Source of the DNA: Cenococcum geophilum 1.58
Lineage: Eukaryota; Ascomycota; Dothideomycetes; Gloniales; Gloniaceae
Reading direction: 5' to 3'
NCBI GenBank assembly: GCA_001692895.1
Contig: KV748306.1
Location: 1 to 64,000, forward strand
Length of the DNA: 64,000 bases
Position numbers and translations under genes: made by a program. This document shows, piece after piece, positions 1 through 12,000 of the stretch. Under the pieces are notes generated by a model, which saw only the letters and a list, made by a program, of their open reading frames with translations, searched no databases and was not told where the DNA came from. Within the stretch, counting starts at the first letter, position 1. Every line of letters starts with the position of its first letter.

Positions 1-759
1 GCATTTAAAGCATTTTAGGTTAATTATATTCCTAACTAGTGTATATTTATTAGCGTAGAAAGCTATAAATACTTTAACCTTAATCTTACTAATAGCGCTT
101 AACTATATTACTTATACCTTTAAAATAAAAATAAATACTTTTAGGTATAAAATAGCTATATTATATGGTTCTAATATATACTAATATATATAGATGCCTA
201 AATCGCTAGTACTAATAATAAAGAGTATTATAAGTCGATTTATAGTTAATGGAGTACTTCTTAAAGCTAAGAGCTGAATACTAGAGGAACTCGCTAAAGA
301 TAAAGCATGGGTTAGCGAAGTTAAGGAGCTGTAGAAGTAGGTAATTCTATTATTAGTATAGGGTTATAATATAATAGCAGTATACTAAGTAATATAGGGT
401 TTTAATAGGGATATATAAAACTCCGTTTAACGTTCTATAGTATATAGGATAAGAAGTATATATTAGGGTTTATATTAAGTTCCAGTAAATTAGTTTTATA
501 AGTGCTAAATTATAATAAATAAGTAAGAAGAACTAATATTATAAGGGTATAAGAGGTTAGTAATTAGATCTATTATTAGCAATTAGTAAAGGAGTATAGA
601 TATTACTAGCTAATAAAGACTTAGAGAAAGCTATTAGTATAGTAAAACCTCGTTATATTATTTAGCTCGGTAGTAGGGGGTTTAAATATTATGCTATATA
701 GAAACGTTATATTGTAAGCTTACTTATTAATCGCTATAAGGAGCTAAATTAACTCTTCT
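1..759. other. AT-rich stretch without a recognisable gene
   Basis: All frames are dense in stops, CpA and TpG are almost absent and TpA is very common. I see no protein motif. It may be the 3' flank of the transposase pseudogene that follows, or older repeat debris. Confidence 0.5.
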
Positions 760-2397
760 CTCTATCTATAACTACTTAAAGAAGCTTATAATAGTTATCT
801 ACCTTACTTATATAGTTTAATAGCCTTAAATTACTCTCTCTACCTTTATAAGAGCTGTAATTAGAGTCTTATTACTATCCTCTTACTACCCCTTATAGAG
901 CTTAAGGCGCTCTAGTATATCTAAAGCCTTATTAAGCTTAATAACTTATAGCTTAACCTCNTTATCGCTTTCTTTATNATCTAGCGCGTNATATAAAGNN
1001 ANAATTAAGGCCTTAATTNCTTNCTGTAATATAGAGGCCTNANGCTCTATTAAAGCGTCCTCCCTATTTATATTAATAAAGTCCCTAATAGGAATTAATT
1101 GCCTAATTTACTCTGCTTAGCTAAGCTGCTATAAATATACCTCTAGTTCGGCCTTAAGCTAAGGCTCGCTATACCCGCTTAGCGTACCCTAGGGGCCCTT
1201 ATAGGGTCTAAATATCGTTAAATATATAAAGTAATTTATTACGGTTTAAGGGCTAATTTTATACTATGCTGCAATAGCCTACTAAACGGCCTTAAGTACG
1301 TTTATTATCTTAAGGGGGTTCTTATCTTATTCCACCTAATCTACTATATAGGATAGCTAGTAGCGGCGGTAATAGGCTTTAAAGGTTTAAATTATACCCT
1401 AATCTAAAGGCTAATAGAGAGAGGTAACGTTTTTAGGTAGGAATTTAACCCTAGTATTAAGCAAGCTAGTGCACTCTAATATTATAAGTATACCCCTAGT
1501 ATAGCCAGAAGCGAAATTAATAAGTAAAAGGATCTTCCTACTACCTATTAAGCCGTTAAACTACTTAATATAATTAAGGAATATTAACGCTGTTATTTAG
1601 GCCTTCTTATTAAACCTTTAGGCAAAGTTAAGGCCCCTAAGGTTACTACGTTATATGCTAAAATATTAAGAATTCTTTACTCTTCTAATAATCTATAGGG
1701 GTATAATATAGCTGCCGTCTGCGTTGCTGTAGTAGATGGTTATAATACGCTCCTTCTACTTTTTAGTACCTAATTGCCCTATAGTTATAAGTCCTATATC
1801 TGGCGTGGCCTTATAGAAAAGCCCTGCCTTATCTATATTGTAGACGTCTTAATTTAGGTACGCATCTACTATAACCCTAAGCTCCTATATACGCTCCTTA
1901 GCGCCCTCTATATCTGCTAACCTAGCCTCGCTGTATAATTTCCGTCTTAATATTTAATTCCTCTTCTTAAAGTTATTAACCCAACCGCTTAAGAAGCTAG
2001 GCTATTATTAACCCTAATAACACGCCATTATATTCTAAAGCTTTATTACTATAGCCTAAATAAGGTTGCCGGTAACGAGTATATTAGCGGCCTATATCCG
2101 CTATTGCCATTTAAATAGCGCTTCTTTAAGGTTAGGATTATTAGGAGCTCTATACCTCTTAAAGCCCTCCTTGCCGCGTTAAAGGACTAGTAAATTAAAG
2201 TACTTATATTTAGGCTTTAAAGAGTCTGATATAATAGACTGTCAAATAGGGTGTTAAAATTAATTAGTAAAAAAGCGAGCAGTGTCTTTTTGAGGTTTTC
2301 CAGAGTTCTTGCGGCAGTATACCCAGATTTGCTGCCTTTTACGCTCTAAAATACTATGGCGGCGGAGGCACTTAGGGTCGTCCTTACGCTTCGCCAT
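760..2397 (-). pseudogene. Tigger/pogo-type DDE transposase, RIP-inactivated
   Basis: This is a cut-and-paste transposase of the Tc1-mariner superfamily, in the fungal Tigger/pogo branch. Reading through TAG and TAA, the N-terminus begins MAKRKDDPKC at 2397 and has a helix-turn-helix-like segment (YCRKNSGKPQKDTARFF). A CENP-B-like region follows (KEALFKWQ, then NILVTGNLI). The first catalytic block is DVYNIDKAGLFYKATPD near 1825-1875, where the usual DETGLF glutamate has become Lys. TKK-KERI and SNADGSY follow. The third block, KFLPKNVTSLYQPLD near 1440-1490, is typical of the family. The second Asp region (LLLINFASGY) looks damaged. Length, about 545 codons, fits the family. The C-terminal end is approximate, and Ns at 961-1052 fall in it. 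I did not find convincing terminal inverted repeats. Confidence 0.85.
961..1052. other. Cluster of scattered ambiguous bases (N)
   Basis: About 12 isolated Ns fall within about 90 bp. Similar clusters are at 4085-4146, 9231-9294, 46729-46790 and 53990-54070. They indicate uncertain consensus in repeated sequence rather than sized gaps. Confidence 0.8.
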
Positions 2398-2923
2398 TAT
2401 ATAGGGCAAGAGGGGTGTTAAATTAATGAATATTAATAGCTGCCGTGCTGGTTTATAGGCTTAAGAGTAAGGGTTAATGCTTCTAAAAATAGGGTTTTTA
2501 ACACTAAAATATCTCGCGCTATACCGTTCTTATATAAGAGAGCTTTAAACATAACGGCGTATTAAATTTAAACGTAAGCCTTATAAACCTTATAGTAAAA
2601 TCAACTGTTTATAGCTATTGACCGTTATACCGTAGAAGAACGGTATACTAAAAGAACGTTAAAATGCGGCTTTACTGTATTAGTAAGGGTATTTAGGAAG
2701 CATTAATAAAGATTAGAGGCAACTAGTAGTAGATTTTGATAAGAGGTAGAAATAGGGTAGGTAGTATACTCTATATAAGATGGAATTATAGGATAGTAGA
2801 TTCTATAGTGTAATAAAGGGGTTATTATAGAAGAGAAGGTTATAAGTAGAGGATTTCTAGAAAGGCTTCCGAAAAATCCCTCCTTATAGTACCTCTTCCC
2901 CTAGTGGATTTCGTCCTAGGATT

Positions 2924-2989
2924 ATTAATAAGAGCTAGGTAATATATTAATAAGAGCTAGGCAATATATTAATAAAAGCTAGGTAATAG
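2924..2989. repeat. 22-bp tandem repeat, 3 copies
   Basis: Three consecutive 22-bp units of the form ATTAATAARAGCTAGGYAAT plus two bases begin at 2924, 2946 and 2968. They differ by single A/G or C/T changes only, as RIP would give. Confidence 0.75.
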
Positions 2990-3881
2990 AATTAATGGGA
3001 TTAAGGCTCTATAACTATATAGATAATTTTAATTCTAGTGTTTGCGTATAGTCTAAGTGTTATAGGACATTAGTAGGGGAAAGGGTGGCGGCAAAAAGTA
3101 ATCGGACACTAATACTTTAGGCAAAAAATACAACGGTATTAAGAAATGATTAATTCTAGCATTAAATTGACTCTAACTCTAGTACTAATTACAGTATAAA
3201 AAGTTTCGTGCTTAAAGTCAGGTCTTTATTATTCTTCTGCAAGGTTTAAAGGCTTCCTCTATAGTGACATAATATTACTATTTCTTACAATTCTCCTTAT
3301 TAAGTGTGTAAGTCTTAAAGATGTCTATAAGGTTATTAGCTAATAAAACTAAAGGTCTTTAGTTCTTCTCCTTTACAGAAACTAGATGATGGATTTTAGG
3401 AGGTAAAAGGCTAGTAGTAAGGGGCTCTTCTTAAACTGCAAGAGATTATTTCTATATATTAGCAGGTATTGATTTTATAAGGTTATAGAGGTTTACGGGG
3501 TCTCTTCTAGTATTCTAAGACTTACAACAGGTTAAATATTAAGGTTTTCTAATATGGGAAGTATAAGGAGGCATTCTACTAAGTGTTAAGTAAGTGGAGT
3601 AGAAGTAGAGTTAGTTTTTATAGTATAGGGGCAAAAAAAAGAGAATTTTTAGTGGGGTTAGATTGTGTTAGTAAGTTATAGTATCGGATTAGGTTTTGCT
3701 AGGGCGTTTATAATGTTATGTATATTAGTTATATATATTATATTATAATATATTTTAAATTTAGGCTTAGGTATATTCGGTTAAGATAAAGTTTCTTAAT
3801 ATTTTTAATATTTAATAATTATATTTTCTATAGATATAGAAGTTTTATAAGTTTATTAGGATTACTGTTAATTATAAAAAG

Positions 3882-3990
3882 TAGGTTAGAAAAGGAGAAG
3901 TTATAAAGAAAAGAGAGTATATATATATATATATAGGTATTAGTTAGGGAAAGAAGAAGGAGGAGTATATAATAGGGAGTTAGTAAATAA
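3882..3990. repeat. AT-rich segment shared with 55725-55825, possible LTR-type remnant
   Basis: AGGTTAGAAAAG, then TTATAAAGAAAAGAGA, a TATATA run and TATTAGTTA occur here. They recur in the same order at about 55725-55825, inside the segment that interrupts the CxxC gene. The shared order suggests debris of one repeat family. An LTR or solo LTR is only a guess: no primer-binding site, polypurine tract or pol gene is visible. Confidence 0.35.
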
Positions 3991-4186
3991 GTTAAGTAGC
4001 AAGATAATATAAGTTAGGTTAATAATTATATTATATATATTAGCAGTTATAAGGAAACGGCTATAGGATAATAGGGGATATTTTNNNAAGGCTTCCGAAA
4101 AATNGNCATTATAGGTATATATTTATAGGATNGTAGTATTTAGTANTAATTTAAATAGTAATAGTAAGTAAAATAATATTAACTAG

Positions 4187-4327
4187 GATGGGGTAACCGG
4201 GATAGGGTAACTAGGACGAAGTAACTAAGATAGGGTAACTAGGACGAGGTAATTAGAACGGGGTAACTAGGACAAGGTAATTAGAACAAGGTAATTAGGA
4301 TGGGGTAATTAGGACGGGTAACTAAGA
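4187..4327. repeat. 14-bp minisatellite, about 10 copies
   Basis: Ten units of about 14 bases follow the pattern GAYRRGGTAAYTAG. They vary almost only by A/G and C/T changes, and one unit has lost a G. The array is followed by degenerate GTAGTAGTAACCAGGATAAGG. Confidence 0.8.
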
Positions 4328-4419
4328 TAGTAGTAGTAACCAGGATAAGGAGAGTAAGAAGGGAGAAAGAGGGAAAAAGTAGTAAATTGGGTAGTGATAG
4401 GGATAAGAATTAAAGGTAT

Positions 4420-4485
4420 AGGATAGGGGGGTAATGGGGATAGTAATAAGGGTAGGGGGATAAGGGTAAAGGAGGGTGGGGGATT
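4420..4485 (+). other. G-tract-rich strand-asymmetric segment
   Basis: At least six runs of three to six G lie within about 60 bases (4426-4431, 4436-4439, 4450-4452, 4455-4459, 4464-4466 and 4474-4482), separated by A/T loops of 2-10 bases. This spacing permits a G-quadruplex on the plus strand. It stands out in an otherwise AT-rich region. Confidence 0.6.
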
Positions 4486-4914
4486 GCAGCAGTTAAAGGT
4501 TAAATAGTAGGTAAAGGTTAGAAATAAATTTAGGAGTTTCAGGTATTTAAAAATCTAGAATAACTTAAAACTACTACTACGCTTATCTAAATTATAATAT
4601 AGGCGTTATGGTGGAAGATATGGTTAATTAAAGATATATATTCTAGTGTGTCCTTCCTAATTTAGTAAGGCCGGTCGCAATTATAACCTATCCAAATTAG
4701 GGTTTTTTTAGAATTAAGTTTAATAAACCTCCAACACCTTTATAAGGCACTACACTAGGTATTTTTTTTATTGCAGAAGTAAGTCCTAGATTATTACTAT
4801 ATATTACTAAGCAGCGGCTATATAATAGGCCTCCTGCGCCTATTTACTGCATACTATACCCTAGAGAGCAGTAAACTATATAACGCGATAAGCCTAGTTA
4901 TAGTAAGAATGTCT

Positions 4915-6552
4915 TAGTAAAACACTTAATATAAGATGTCATTCTTAAATAAAATTTAACGCTTTAATTAAATTTTGCTAAATTCTGCTAACCTAATTAA
5001 ACTCTATTATATCTATAGGTAGGCGACCTTAATACGCTAACCGGTTTAGGGTTTTTTTAAAATACTAGTTAGGCTAGCTACGAACTACTGCTATAGTACT
5101 ACTATAGTAAGAACTTAATATAAGATGTTATTCTTAGATAAAATCTAACGCTTAAATTAAATTCTACCGAATTCTACTAACCTAATTGAACTCTATTACA
5201 TATGTAGGTAGGTGGCCTTATTACGCTAACTAATTTAGGGTTTTTTTAGAATACCGGTTGGGCTAGCTATAAACTACCGCTATAGTACTACTATAGTAAG
5301 AACTTAATATAAGATATTATTCTTAGATAAAATTTAACGCTTTAATTAAATTCTACCGAATTTTATTAACCTAATCGAACTCTGTTATATATATAGGTAG
5401 GCAGCCTCATTACGCTAACTAATTTAGGGTTTTTTTAGAATACCGGTTAGACTAGCTATAAACTACTACTATAAACTACTACTACAAAACACTTAATATA
5501 AGATGTTATTCTTAAATAAAATCCAACGCTTTAATTAAATTTTGCTAAATTCTGCCGACCCAGTCTGTTAAAATATAATGCTTAATTCTACTACCAATAC
5601 CTAACTACCTTTTGGCATGTTAACATGCCAAAATATTAAAATATAATGTTTTAACTTAATTTATCTATCTAGGGAAGGCTGATTTACTAGCCGCCTTATA
5701 CCACTAGAAGATTAATTCTTAATACGATTAAACTCTATTATATACAAATATTTAACTATAGGTAAGTAGCCTCGCTACGCTAACCTGTTTAGGGTTTTTT
5801 TAGAATGCTAGTTATTAGCAACTTGGTTAATTAAGACATAAGTATAGCAAGAAAGATGTATATAAGCCTATATAATTAAATTGTCTATAAACGAGGATCT
5901 AAAGCTATAGAAAGAAAAGGAGAAGAATAATAATGCTACTTAAAGTAGAGATTTTATATAATCTAATTATATATCTGCTGTAATCTACTATTTTTCTATT
6001 AGCCTATAATAATTGGCTTTTTTAGCATGTTAATATGCTAAAGTTACGTAACCGCAATTTGCAGTAATCTGCTAGTACTGTAATAGTTCTGCTATCTACT
6101 AAGTTCTGCTATATTCTGCTAAATTCTGCTAGTGCCGTAATACTAGTTGGGCTAGCTACAAACCACTACTATAGTGCTACTACAGCAAGAACTTAATATG
6201 AGATGTTATTCTTAGATAAAATCCGCGCTTTAATTAAATTCTGCCAAATTCTGCCGACCTGAACGAACTCTATTGTATTTATAGGTAGGCGGCCTTATTA
6301 CGCTAACTAGTTTAGGGTTTTTTTAGAATGTTAGTCGGGCTAGCTATAAACTACTACTATAGTAAGAACTTAATATAAGATGTTATTCTTAGATAAAATC
6401 TAACGCTTGAATTAAATTCTATTAAATTCTACTGACCTAAACAAACTCTATTGTATCTGTAGGTAGGCAGCCTTATTACGCTAACCAGTTTAGGGTTTTT
6501 TTAAAATACTGGTTGGACTAGCTACGAACCACCACTACAGTACTACTGCAAA
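4915..6552. repeat. 190-bp tandem repeat array, interrupted
   Basis: Units of about 190 bp start near 4917, 5107, 5297 and 5486, then again near 6185 and 6362. Each begins RNAACTTAATATAAGATGTT, has AAATCTAACGCTT and AATTCTACCGAATTCT in the middle, and ends TTTAGGGTTTTTTTAGAAT followed by GGGCTAGCTA. A diverged upstream unit end is visible near 4680-4740. The stretch 5560-6140 does not match and separates the two blocks. Unit differences are mostly RIP-type transitions. No coding potential is seen. Confidence 0.85.
5560..6140. mobile_element. Insertion-like segment within the 190-bp array, non-autonomous element remnant
   Basis: This block interrupts the array. It holds two GGCAT/ATGCC-type palindromes (5610-5633 and 6019-6042). 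The segment 5820-5906 is homologous to both arms of the inverted-repeat element at 17774-18242. The part at 6045-6095 (GTTACGTAACCG, CAATTTGC) matches, inverted, 16985-17050. It encodes nothing. I infer a short non-autonomous element or a nest of them. The exact ends and the target duplication are not resolved. Confidence 0.45.
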
Positions 6553-6559
6553 CTATTTT

Positions 6560-9500
6560 ATAATGAATCCCTAAAATTATTTAAAAAAGCTTGGTGGTAG
6601 GCTAAGGAAATACCTAACTCCTTAAGACGCAGCAAAAGCTAAAAAGCAGAGTAATTAATAACGATATTAACGAAACCTCTAACCTTAGGGACTAGCAGAT
6701 TTTATTATATATAAACCTCCACTCTATTAAAATGTTCTAGTAGAAACCCCCTAAACCGGCCTTTAAATAAGCCTTGATATTTAAATTTCTTAAAATAGTA
6801 ATACTTAATAAGGCGATACTTAATAAGGTAATGTTCCCTAATCCCTACGACTAAACTATATATAACTAAGCGAGAGCGAAAGTAAGAGCGAATTAGATAC
6901 TAACCTTACTAGGTAGATCTAGCAGGTATAAATAGATAAGGAGAAATACAACGCTAAATAGAAAGAATATAAGGCGGAAGTTTCCTAACGGCTAAATAAA
7001 ATGCATACAATAACCGCTAAAATTATACTGCAACCAGATAATGTAAATAAAGCTAGCATACCCAGCAATTTGGTAATATTAGGCTTGCAGGTAATAGAAG
7101 GGTTAGGAATTACTACTAGAGTAAAAAGGGCTAGCGAAAGAGGGTTACGGCGTTCTTTTTTAAAAGCTGCTTCTATAGATAAACTAATATTATTAGATAA
7201 TAACAGCGTTAGTGCTTCGCGTACTTTAAACAAATTAGTAAATACCTAAAAATTATAAAAAGCAAGAACCCTATCGCAGATACTAAACTAGCGCAGCTTA
7301 CCTTCCCTATAATTATTAAATGGAAGTCTTACTAAATAAAGCAAGTCGTTCCTAGCTTAAACCAATAATCTCTTATCTTAGATAAAATCTTTACTAGTAA
7401 GAGCACCTATATATAATATGCTAACCTTGCTAGTTATCCAAAGATCTCTAAGCACTACTTTATCTTTATGTTTTTATCCAGCTAAAGAAACAGTTCCGCC
7501 TATACCTACCCAACCTATAAGTTAAGAAACACTACCGACGGCTTCTATCCCGTTTATAGTCTCTCCTATATAAGCTGTCGCTCCGCCCATTATAGCCCTA
7601 ACTCTAGCTATAACAGCACCCCTAGAACTAATAGAGTGGACGGCTTTTAAGCTTACTAAATAACTTTAGAGTTTTTAAGGCTGCACCTATAAATAGCATA
7701 GAGAGGCAGATCAATTATACTAACAGCACCACTAACGCCCTAACGTACATTTTAAGTGTTCTTCTTTATAGTAGATTACTACTATTATCCACGGGCAGTA
7801 TAATGGAGGAACGCCACTTCTAGACGTGCTAAGTAGCACTAAAATAATAAAGCCAGCGGACCTCTACAATGTTAACTGCTAGGGGGCTTTTAAGGGCATA
7901 AGTTGCTTTACTGCCCCTAAAGATATTAGGACTTATAATAAGAACCTACCTAAAAACCTATGCCTATTATAATACTACTCTACTAGTAATAAGAATTGCC
8001 GTGCTAAAGTAATGTTTAATATTAATAGCATCTACTGCTTTCCTAGTAGCTTAGGAATTGCTTATTATAAAATTAATTGGTTTCCTAAAGCCTATCCTAT
8101 TTTTAATATTATTGCGGATATATACTTTAGCCTAAAAGTACCTATATATAATAGTAAAGGAGCATTATCTAAGAAGTACGTCCCACTTTATAAGATACCT
8201 CACTACTATTTTAGCACTATTATTGGTATAAAGACACTCTTTATGTTTATCTTTTTTCCAGCGCTCTATCTAGAAAGCGACTATAAGTACTCCACGTACC
8301 TTAGTAAAGAAGATTAATAGCTTTAGTATAATGCGGTTCTTAGTCCTGCTTTAACTAAGACAATTAAATACTTAAATATTTTATAGTATTATCCCGCTTC
8401 CGCCCATATTGCTAATACAAATTTGGCTAAAGTAGCCGCGGAGTCTCTTACCTAAAAAGAATGTGCTAAGAACTAGCTTTTAAGACATATACTGTAGCCT
8501 TAATACCTTAATCCTCTTTGGACCTGTATATTTAAGACTATTAAGGATAATCCTGGCTTCTAGCGGTTCTAAGGTGCAACCCTCTTTATAAACGGAAAAA
8601 ATACAAAACTTAAATATATAGACCCTAGTTTAACGGGAGTATATATAAGATAGGAAAATCACTAGTCCAAGGCAACCGACCCTTAATTCTATAATAAGGA
8701 TCGGACTTTTATAGACCTTGTAAAGCAGGTGACCTCGGAAGATAGTGCTTTGCCGTATAATTAAATACTAGATAGCTATAAGGCAGAAGTATATCTATAG
8801 AGGAGTTGCTGCCTTAAAGCGTATTCTTAGACTTAGAAAGTCCTTAATGCTAATAGAAGCCGAGCTAGGGGCAATCCTAAGCGCACTAAATACTCCTAGG
8901 TAATGATGTGAGATTTAATAAGCTAGACTATATTTACTATACTACGTAAAAAGGAGAGTACGGATAGATTAATTTATTTCTAATTTTATTCACTAATAAA
9001 GGGTCCATTTAACATATTAAAGACGTATATCTTTAATAATAAATCTCTTAAAAATCTTGCGTTGGACCCTAGGTATATTTAGTTACTATAGTAAGAAGGC
9101 GGAAGTATTACGTTTTCTAAGGCTGTCTGTAAGTTTGGTTACCTTTATAGAAAGAGGCGAGCTTATAGCAATCTAATTGACAATTAGTGGAAATTATATA
9201 GGATTAGGGAAGAGCACCGTATTTCTCTTANAATNGTAGGTNAGATTTATAAGNAGTGGCGTNAGTNGGACTTATANAATAATAATNANATTNATTATAG
9301 CTAGTACGCCCTTCCTTATTATATTATCCCAACTTAAGAGACCCTTAGTTTTCTATACGCCTAGATTAATAAGTACTGCTTCCTCTTTAAGCATATTCAT
9401 ATATATACCGCTATAATATATTCCTTGCCGGAGACAATAGTTATAGTTATTGCCCTATAAGCACTCTAGTTCTACTATAGCAGCAATTTTCTATAATGGG

Positions 9501-10890
9501 AATTACTTTTATATAAAGATTACTAGGAGTAAGAACGTAATTATAAAATTATGGTTAAAGAAGGGCTTAGTATACATAATAGCATAGAGCGTTATAGTCT
9601 TGGCTGGTTTCTACCGAAGTTTAATTAGGCTATATGGCGGCTAGTACTACTATATAGCGAGAATATCCTAATTAAAAATATACTAATGCACAAAGAGTAT
9701 AAGCGGAGGTAGAAAGCGGTTAAGGATCTCCGGGATATCTTTATCCGCTTTAATTAGGCTAAGTTATAGTATAACCGCTACAATATTTAAAGAAATCCAT
9801 TACTATTAAGAAAATGGCTTAAATACCTCCACGTCCTTAATTTTAAGCAATTCAATATTGATATCCGGAAGGTAATGCTTAAGATTAATAAAGGCTTAGT
9901 AGAACTAACACTAGCGGTAATATAGTAAAAGGGCGAATTTCGATTCTGCTACTAAGGTATAAAGGAGATGTTTTCTACTAATAGGGTAATAGGATTACCG
10001 TACTTTATAATAGGAAATAAGATACGGTTTAAGAAAGTAGTAGATTTACTTAACTTCTTATTTCTATAGGATGACAAAGAGAAGTGGATGGGCTGGGGTA
10101 GTAAACCGTATCGAGCAATTTTATAAAAAAGCTTTAAGTTAGTTAAGAGGCGGCTAAGATATAGGAAAGTAGAAAGGTGGTTAGATAAATTCCTCTATCT
10201 TATCCGCCTAACGTATTAGATCCTTCTATACCCGTTTAATACTACTTTTATTTCATTAATAAAGATAAGCCGTAGTTAAGGACTAAGGCGATAAATAATG
10301 TGGTTCTTGGCAGTATATATAAACCTAAAGAAAGTAAAGCTTCTAGTCCGTTTAATGCCTTATACGCTTTTTAATATACTTTAGGCTGCACGTTAATAGA
10401 CGTTAAGAAACGGATAAAATTAGTAAGAATAGGGTATATATTAGCTTATTAAAGCATATAGAGAGTAAGGGCTACGGATATACGGGCTCGAGGAGAGTAA
10501 GGAGTACTAGGTAGTAAGAAAGAAGAGTATTAGACTAAAAGGATTTTTACTACTATAGGAGTAGTCGCAGCCGCTAAAGCTCTTAATGCTAGAGTAAATT
10601 AAGAATAAGAGTTTTAAAGAGCTAGAGGAGCTAATGGTAAAATAAAGCTGGGACGAAAGCGGCAATGCTTAGAATAAGGAAAACTTTAGTAGTAAAGAAG
10701 GGAGTAGGTAAAGAAGTAATAAGAATAATGGGGTTAATAGGAACTAAGATATACAATTAGAATTTAACAAAAGTAAAATAGTAAGCTGTAATATAACTAG
10801 TAGTAATAGTATTTTTATTCCATCTAATTAGATATTATATTATAGAGTAAGAGGCGAAGTCCAAAGAGGACGTAGAGGAAGTTTAGCTAA
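6560..10890 (+). pseudogene. Very long unrecognised protein gene, RIP-inactivated
   Basis: One plus-strand reading frame, interrupted mainly by CAG/CAA/TGG-derived stops and a few frame changes, can be followed for more than 4 kb. The N-terminal part is rich in Gln, Lys and Glu (TNLTRQIQQVQIDKEKY, then KEYKAEVSQRLNK near 6900-7000) and looks coiled-coil-like. Two less damaged stretches are 7001-7249 and 8012-8317; the latter has IPHYYFSTIIGIKTLFMFIF. Later landmarks are DNPGFQRFQGATLFINGK (8540), SALPYNQILDSYKAEVYL (8740), KWLKYLHVLNFKQFNID (9805) and RKWLDKFLYLIRLTYQILLYP-like sequence (10160). The tail is acidic with SQDESGNAQ (10640). I do not recognise the family, and it has no reverse transcriptase, integrase or DDE motif that I can see. 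Ns lie at 9231-9294. The start is uncertain. Confidence 0.55.
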
Positions 10891-10892
10891 GA

Positions 10893-11036
10893 TAGGTAGG
10901 GTGGAATGTTTTATAAATAGGCTATATTGTAGAAAAGTTAGAGCGGTTTCCTTAATAACTTACGACTTAGTTTCGGCATGTTAATATACTAAACTAATTT
11001 TTTTTACTAATGCCACTTTAATTCCCTAACAATATA
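10893..11036 (+). repeat. Dispersed repeat R1, copy 1
   Basis: The block runs from AGGTAGGGTGGAATGTTTTATAAA through TTCCTTAATAACTTACGACTT to a palindrome (10971-10993), a T-run and GCCACTTTAATTCCCTA. It is closely matched at 15845-16045 and, inverted, at 38938-39075. It lies directly behind the long unknown gene. Confidence 0.7.
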
Positions 11037-11078
11037 TTAAAATATAATTATTACAAAAATGGATAATAATTAATATAA

Positions 11079-11165
11079 ATAAGTGTTGAGATGAGTATTA
11101 AGATAAGTGTCGAGATAAGTGTTAAGATAAGTGTTAAGATAAGTATTAAGATAAATACTATTAAA
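11079..11165 (+). repeat. 12-bp minisatellite GATAAGTGTTAA, locus 1
   Basis: About seven units of GATAAGTGTTAA/GATAAGTGTCGA type are seen, differing by C/T and A/G. The same unit is expanded at 24839-25097 and 56471-56612. Confidence 0.8.
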
Positions 11166-11249
11166 ATAGACGATTAAGGGAAGTTATAAGTAAAAAGAAG
11201 CTTGATATTTAATAGAGTAGGAAGCTCGTATATCTATATATATTAGGTT

Positions 11250-11490
11250 AATATTTAGGAATAAGTAGAAATATTAGTTAGAGAGGAAGCGGAATTTAAA
11301 AAAGTCTAGTAAGTGGTAGTAAAGGCAATTATATGTTAAAATAGTCTAGTTGTTATTATTATAGGTATAGGAGTAGGGAAAAGTATATTATTTCTATTAC
11401 CAGCATTATATTCTAGGGGCGTGTCAGTAATAATTATACTATTAGTTTCGTTAAGAGGGGATATAAAAGCGCGATGTAATTTACCTACTA
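11250..11490 (+). pseudogene. Fragment of RecQ-like (DEAD-type) helicase
   Basis: The frame beginning near 11250 reads VEILVREEAEFKKV, two stops, VVVKAI, then SLVVIIIGIGVGKSILFLLP at about 11345-11405 and VSVIIILLVSLRGDIKARC at 11420-11476. This matches the Walker A block and the following motif Ia (PLVSLRGDMKARC type) of the RecQ-like helicases often found in fungal repeats and subtelomeres. The lysine and serine of GKS are kept. Later helicase motifs (DECH, SAT, QxxGRxGR) are not seen, so only about 80 codons survive. It begins about 90 bp after a 12-bp minisatellite. The family call rests on two motifs. Confidence 0.6.
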
Positions 11491-12000
11491 ATAATATATA
11501 AAAGCGCTATAAAAGGTTTCTCTATAACGCTATCCCTAAGTAAAGCTTTACTAAATATCCTGCCTTAATATTTAAAAATGTTGCGTCCCCTTAGCGTGGC
11601 CCTCTATATTAAACACGGCGACTACTATATTGCTATAAATTTCACGCAATACCTTATACGGTCGCATTCTGTCAAAGCTAGCTAGGTTAGGTACTAAAGC
11701 CTACATATAGAAAAAGCCCTATTAGTATTCTCCTTATCCACAATTAAATAGGTAGGGTAGAATGTATTGTAAATTAGAAGATTAAAGTGGTAAGGTAGTA
11801 GTAAGGATATCCGTTTTAGATCAATAATAAGTAATTATATTATATATATATATGTTATATATTAAGCTCAGTTATAGGCAGACCTTAAAATAGTCTAACT
11901 AAATAATCGGTTATATAATATAGTTCTAGGCTTACACTAAGTCTATCTAGGCTTCTTTAATAGCCTCTTACTTCTTCTTATATCTTCTTATAATTATAAT
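11491..12000. other. Stretch without a supported gene
   Basis: After the helicase fragment the frame is lost. The only visible structure is a second short match to the start of repeat R1 (AGGTAGGGTAGAATG near 11751) and a TATA-rich run at about 11840-11860. Confidence 0.4.

Larger units (their letters stand above)
2398..4186. other. Non-coding AT-rich region with short repeats
   Basis: No gene is supported. The stretch contains a 22-bp tandem repeat (2924-2989), an AT-rich segment resembling one at 55.7 kb (3882-3990), and a purine-rich run from about 3880. Around 3130-3600 CpA and TpG are somewhat more frequent than elsewhere, but no reading frame stands out there. Confidence 0.45.

Noticed and set aside
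4915..6552. Interstitial telomere repeats
   Set aside because: TTTAGGG occurs once per 190-bp unit, not as a run of TTAGGG.
6985..7233. Minus-strand 82-residue frame
   Set aside because: Overlaps the plus-strand frame that continues into the long gene; the reverse frame has no extension.
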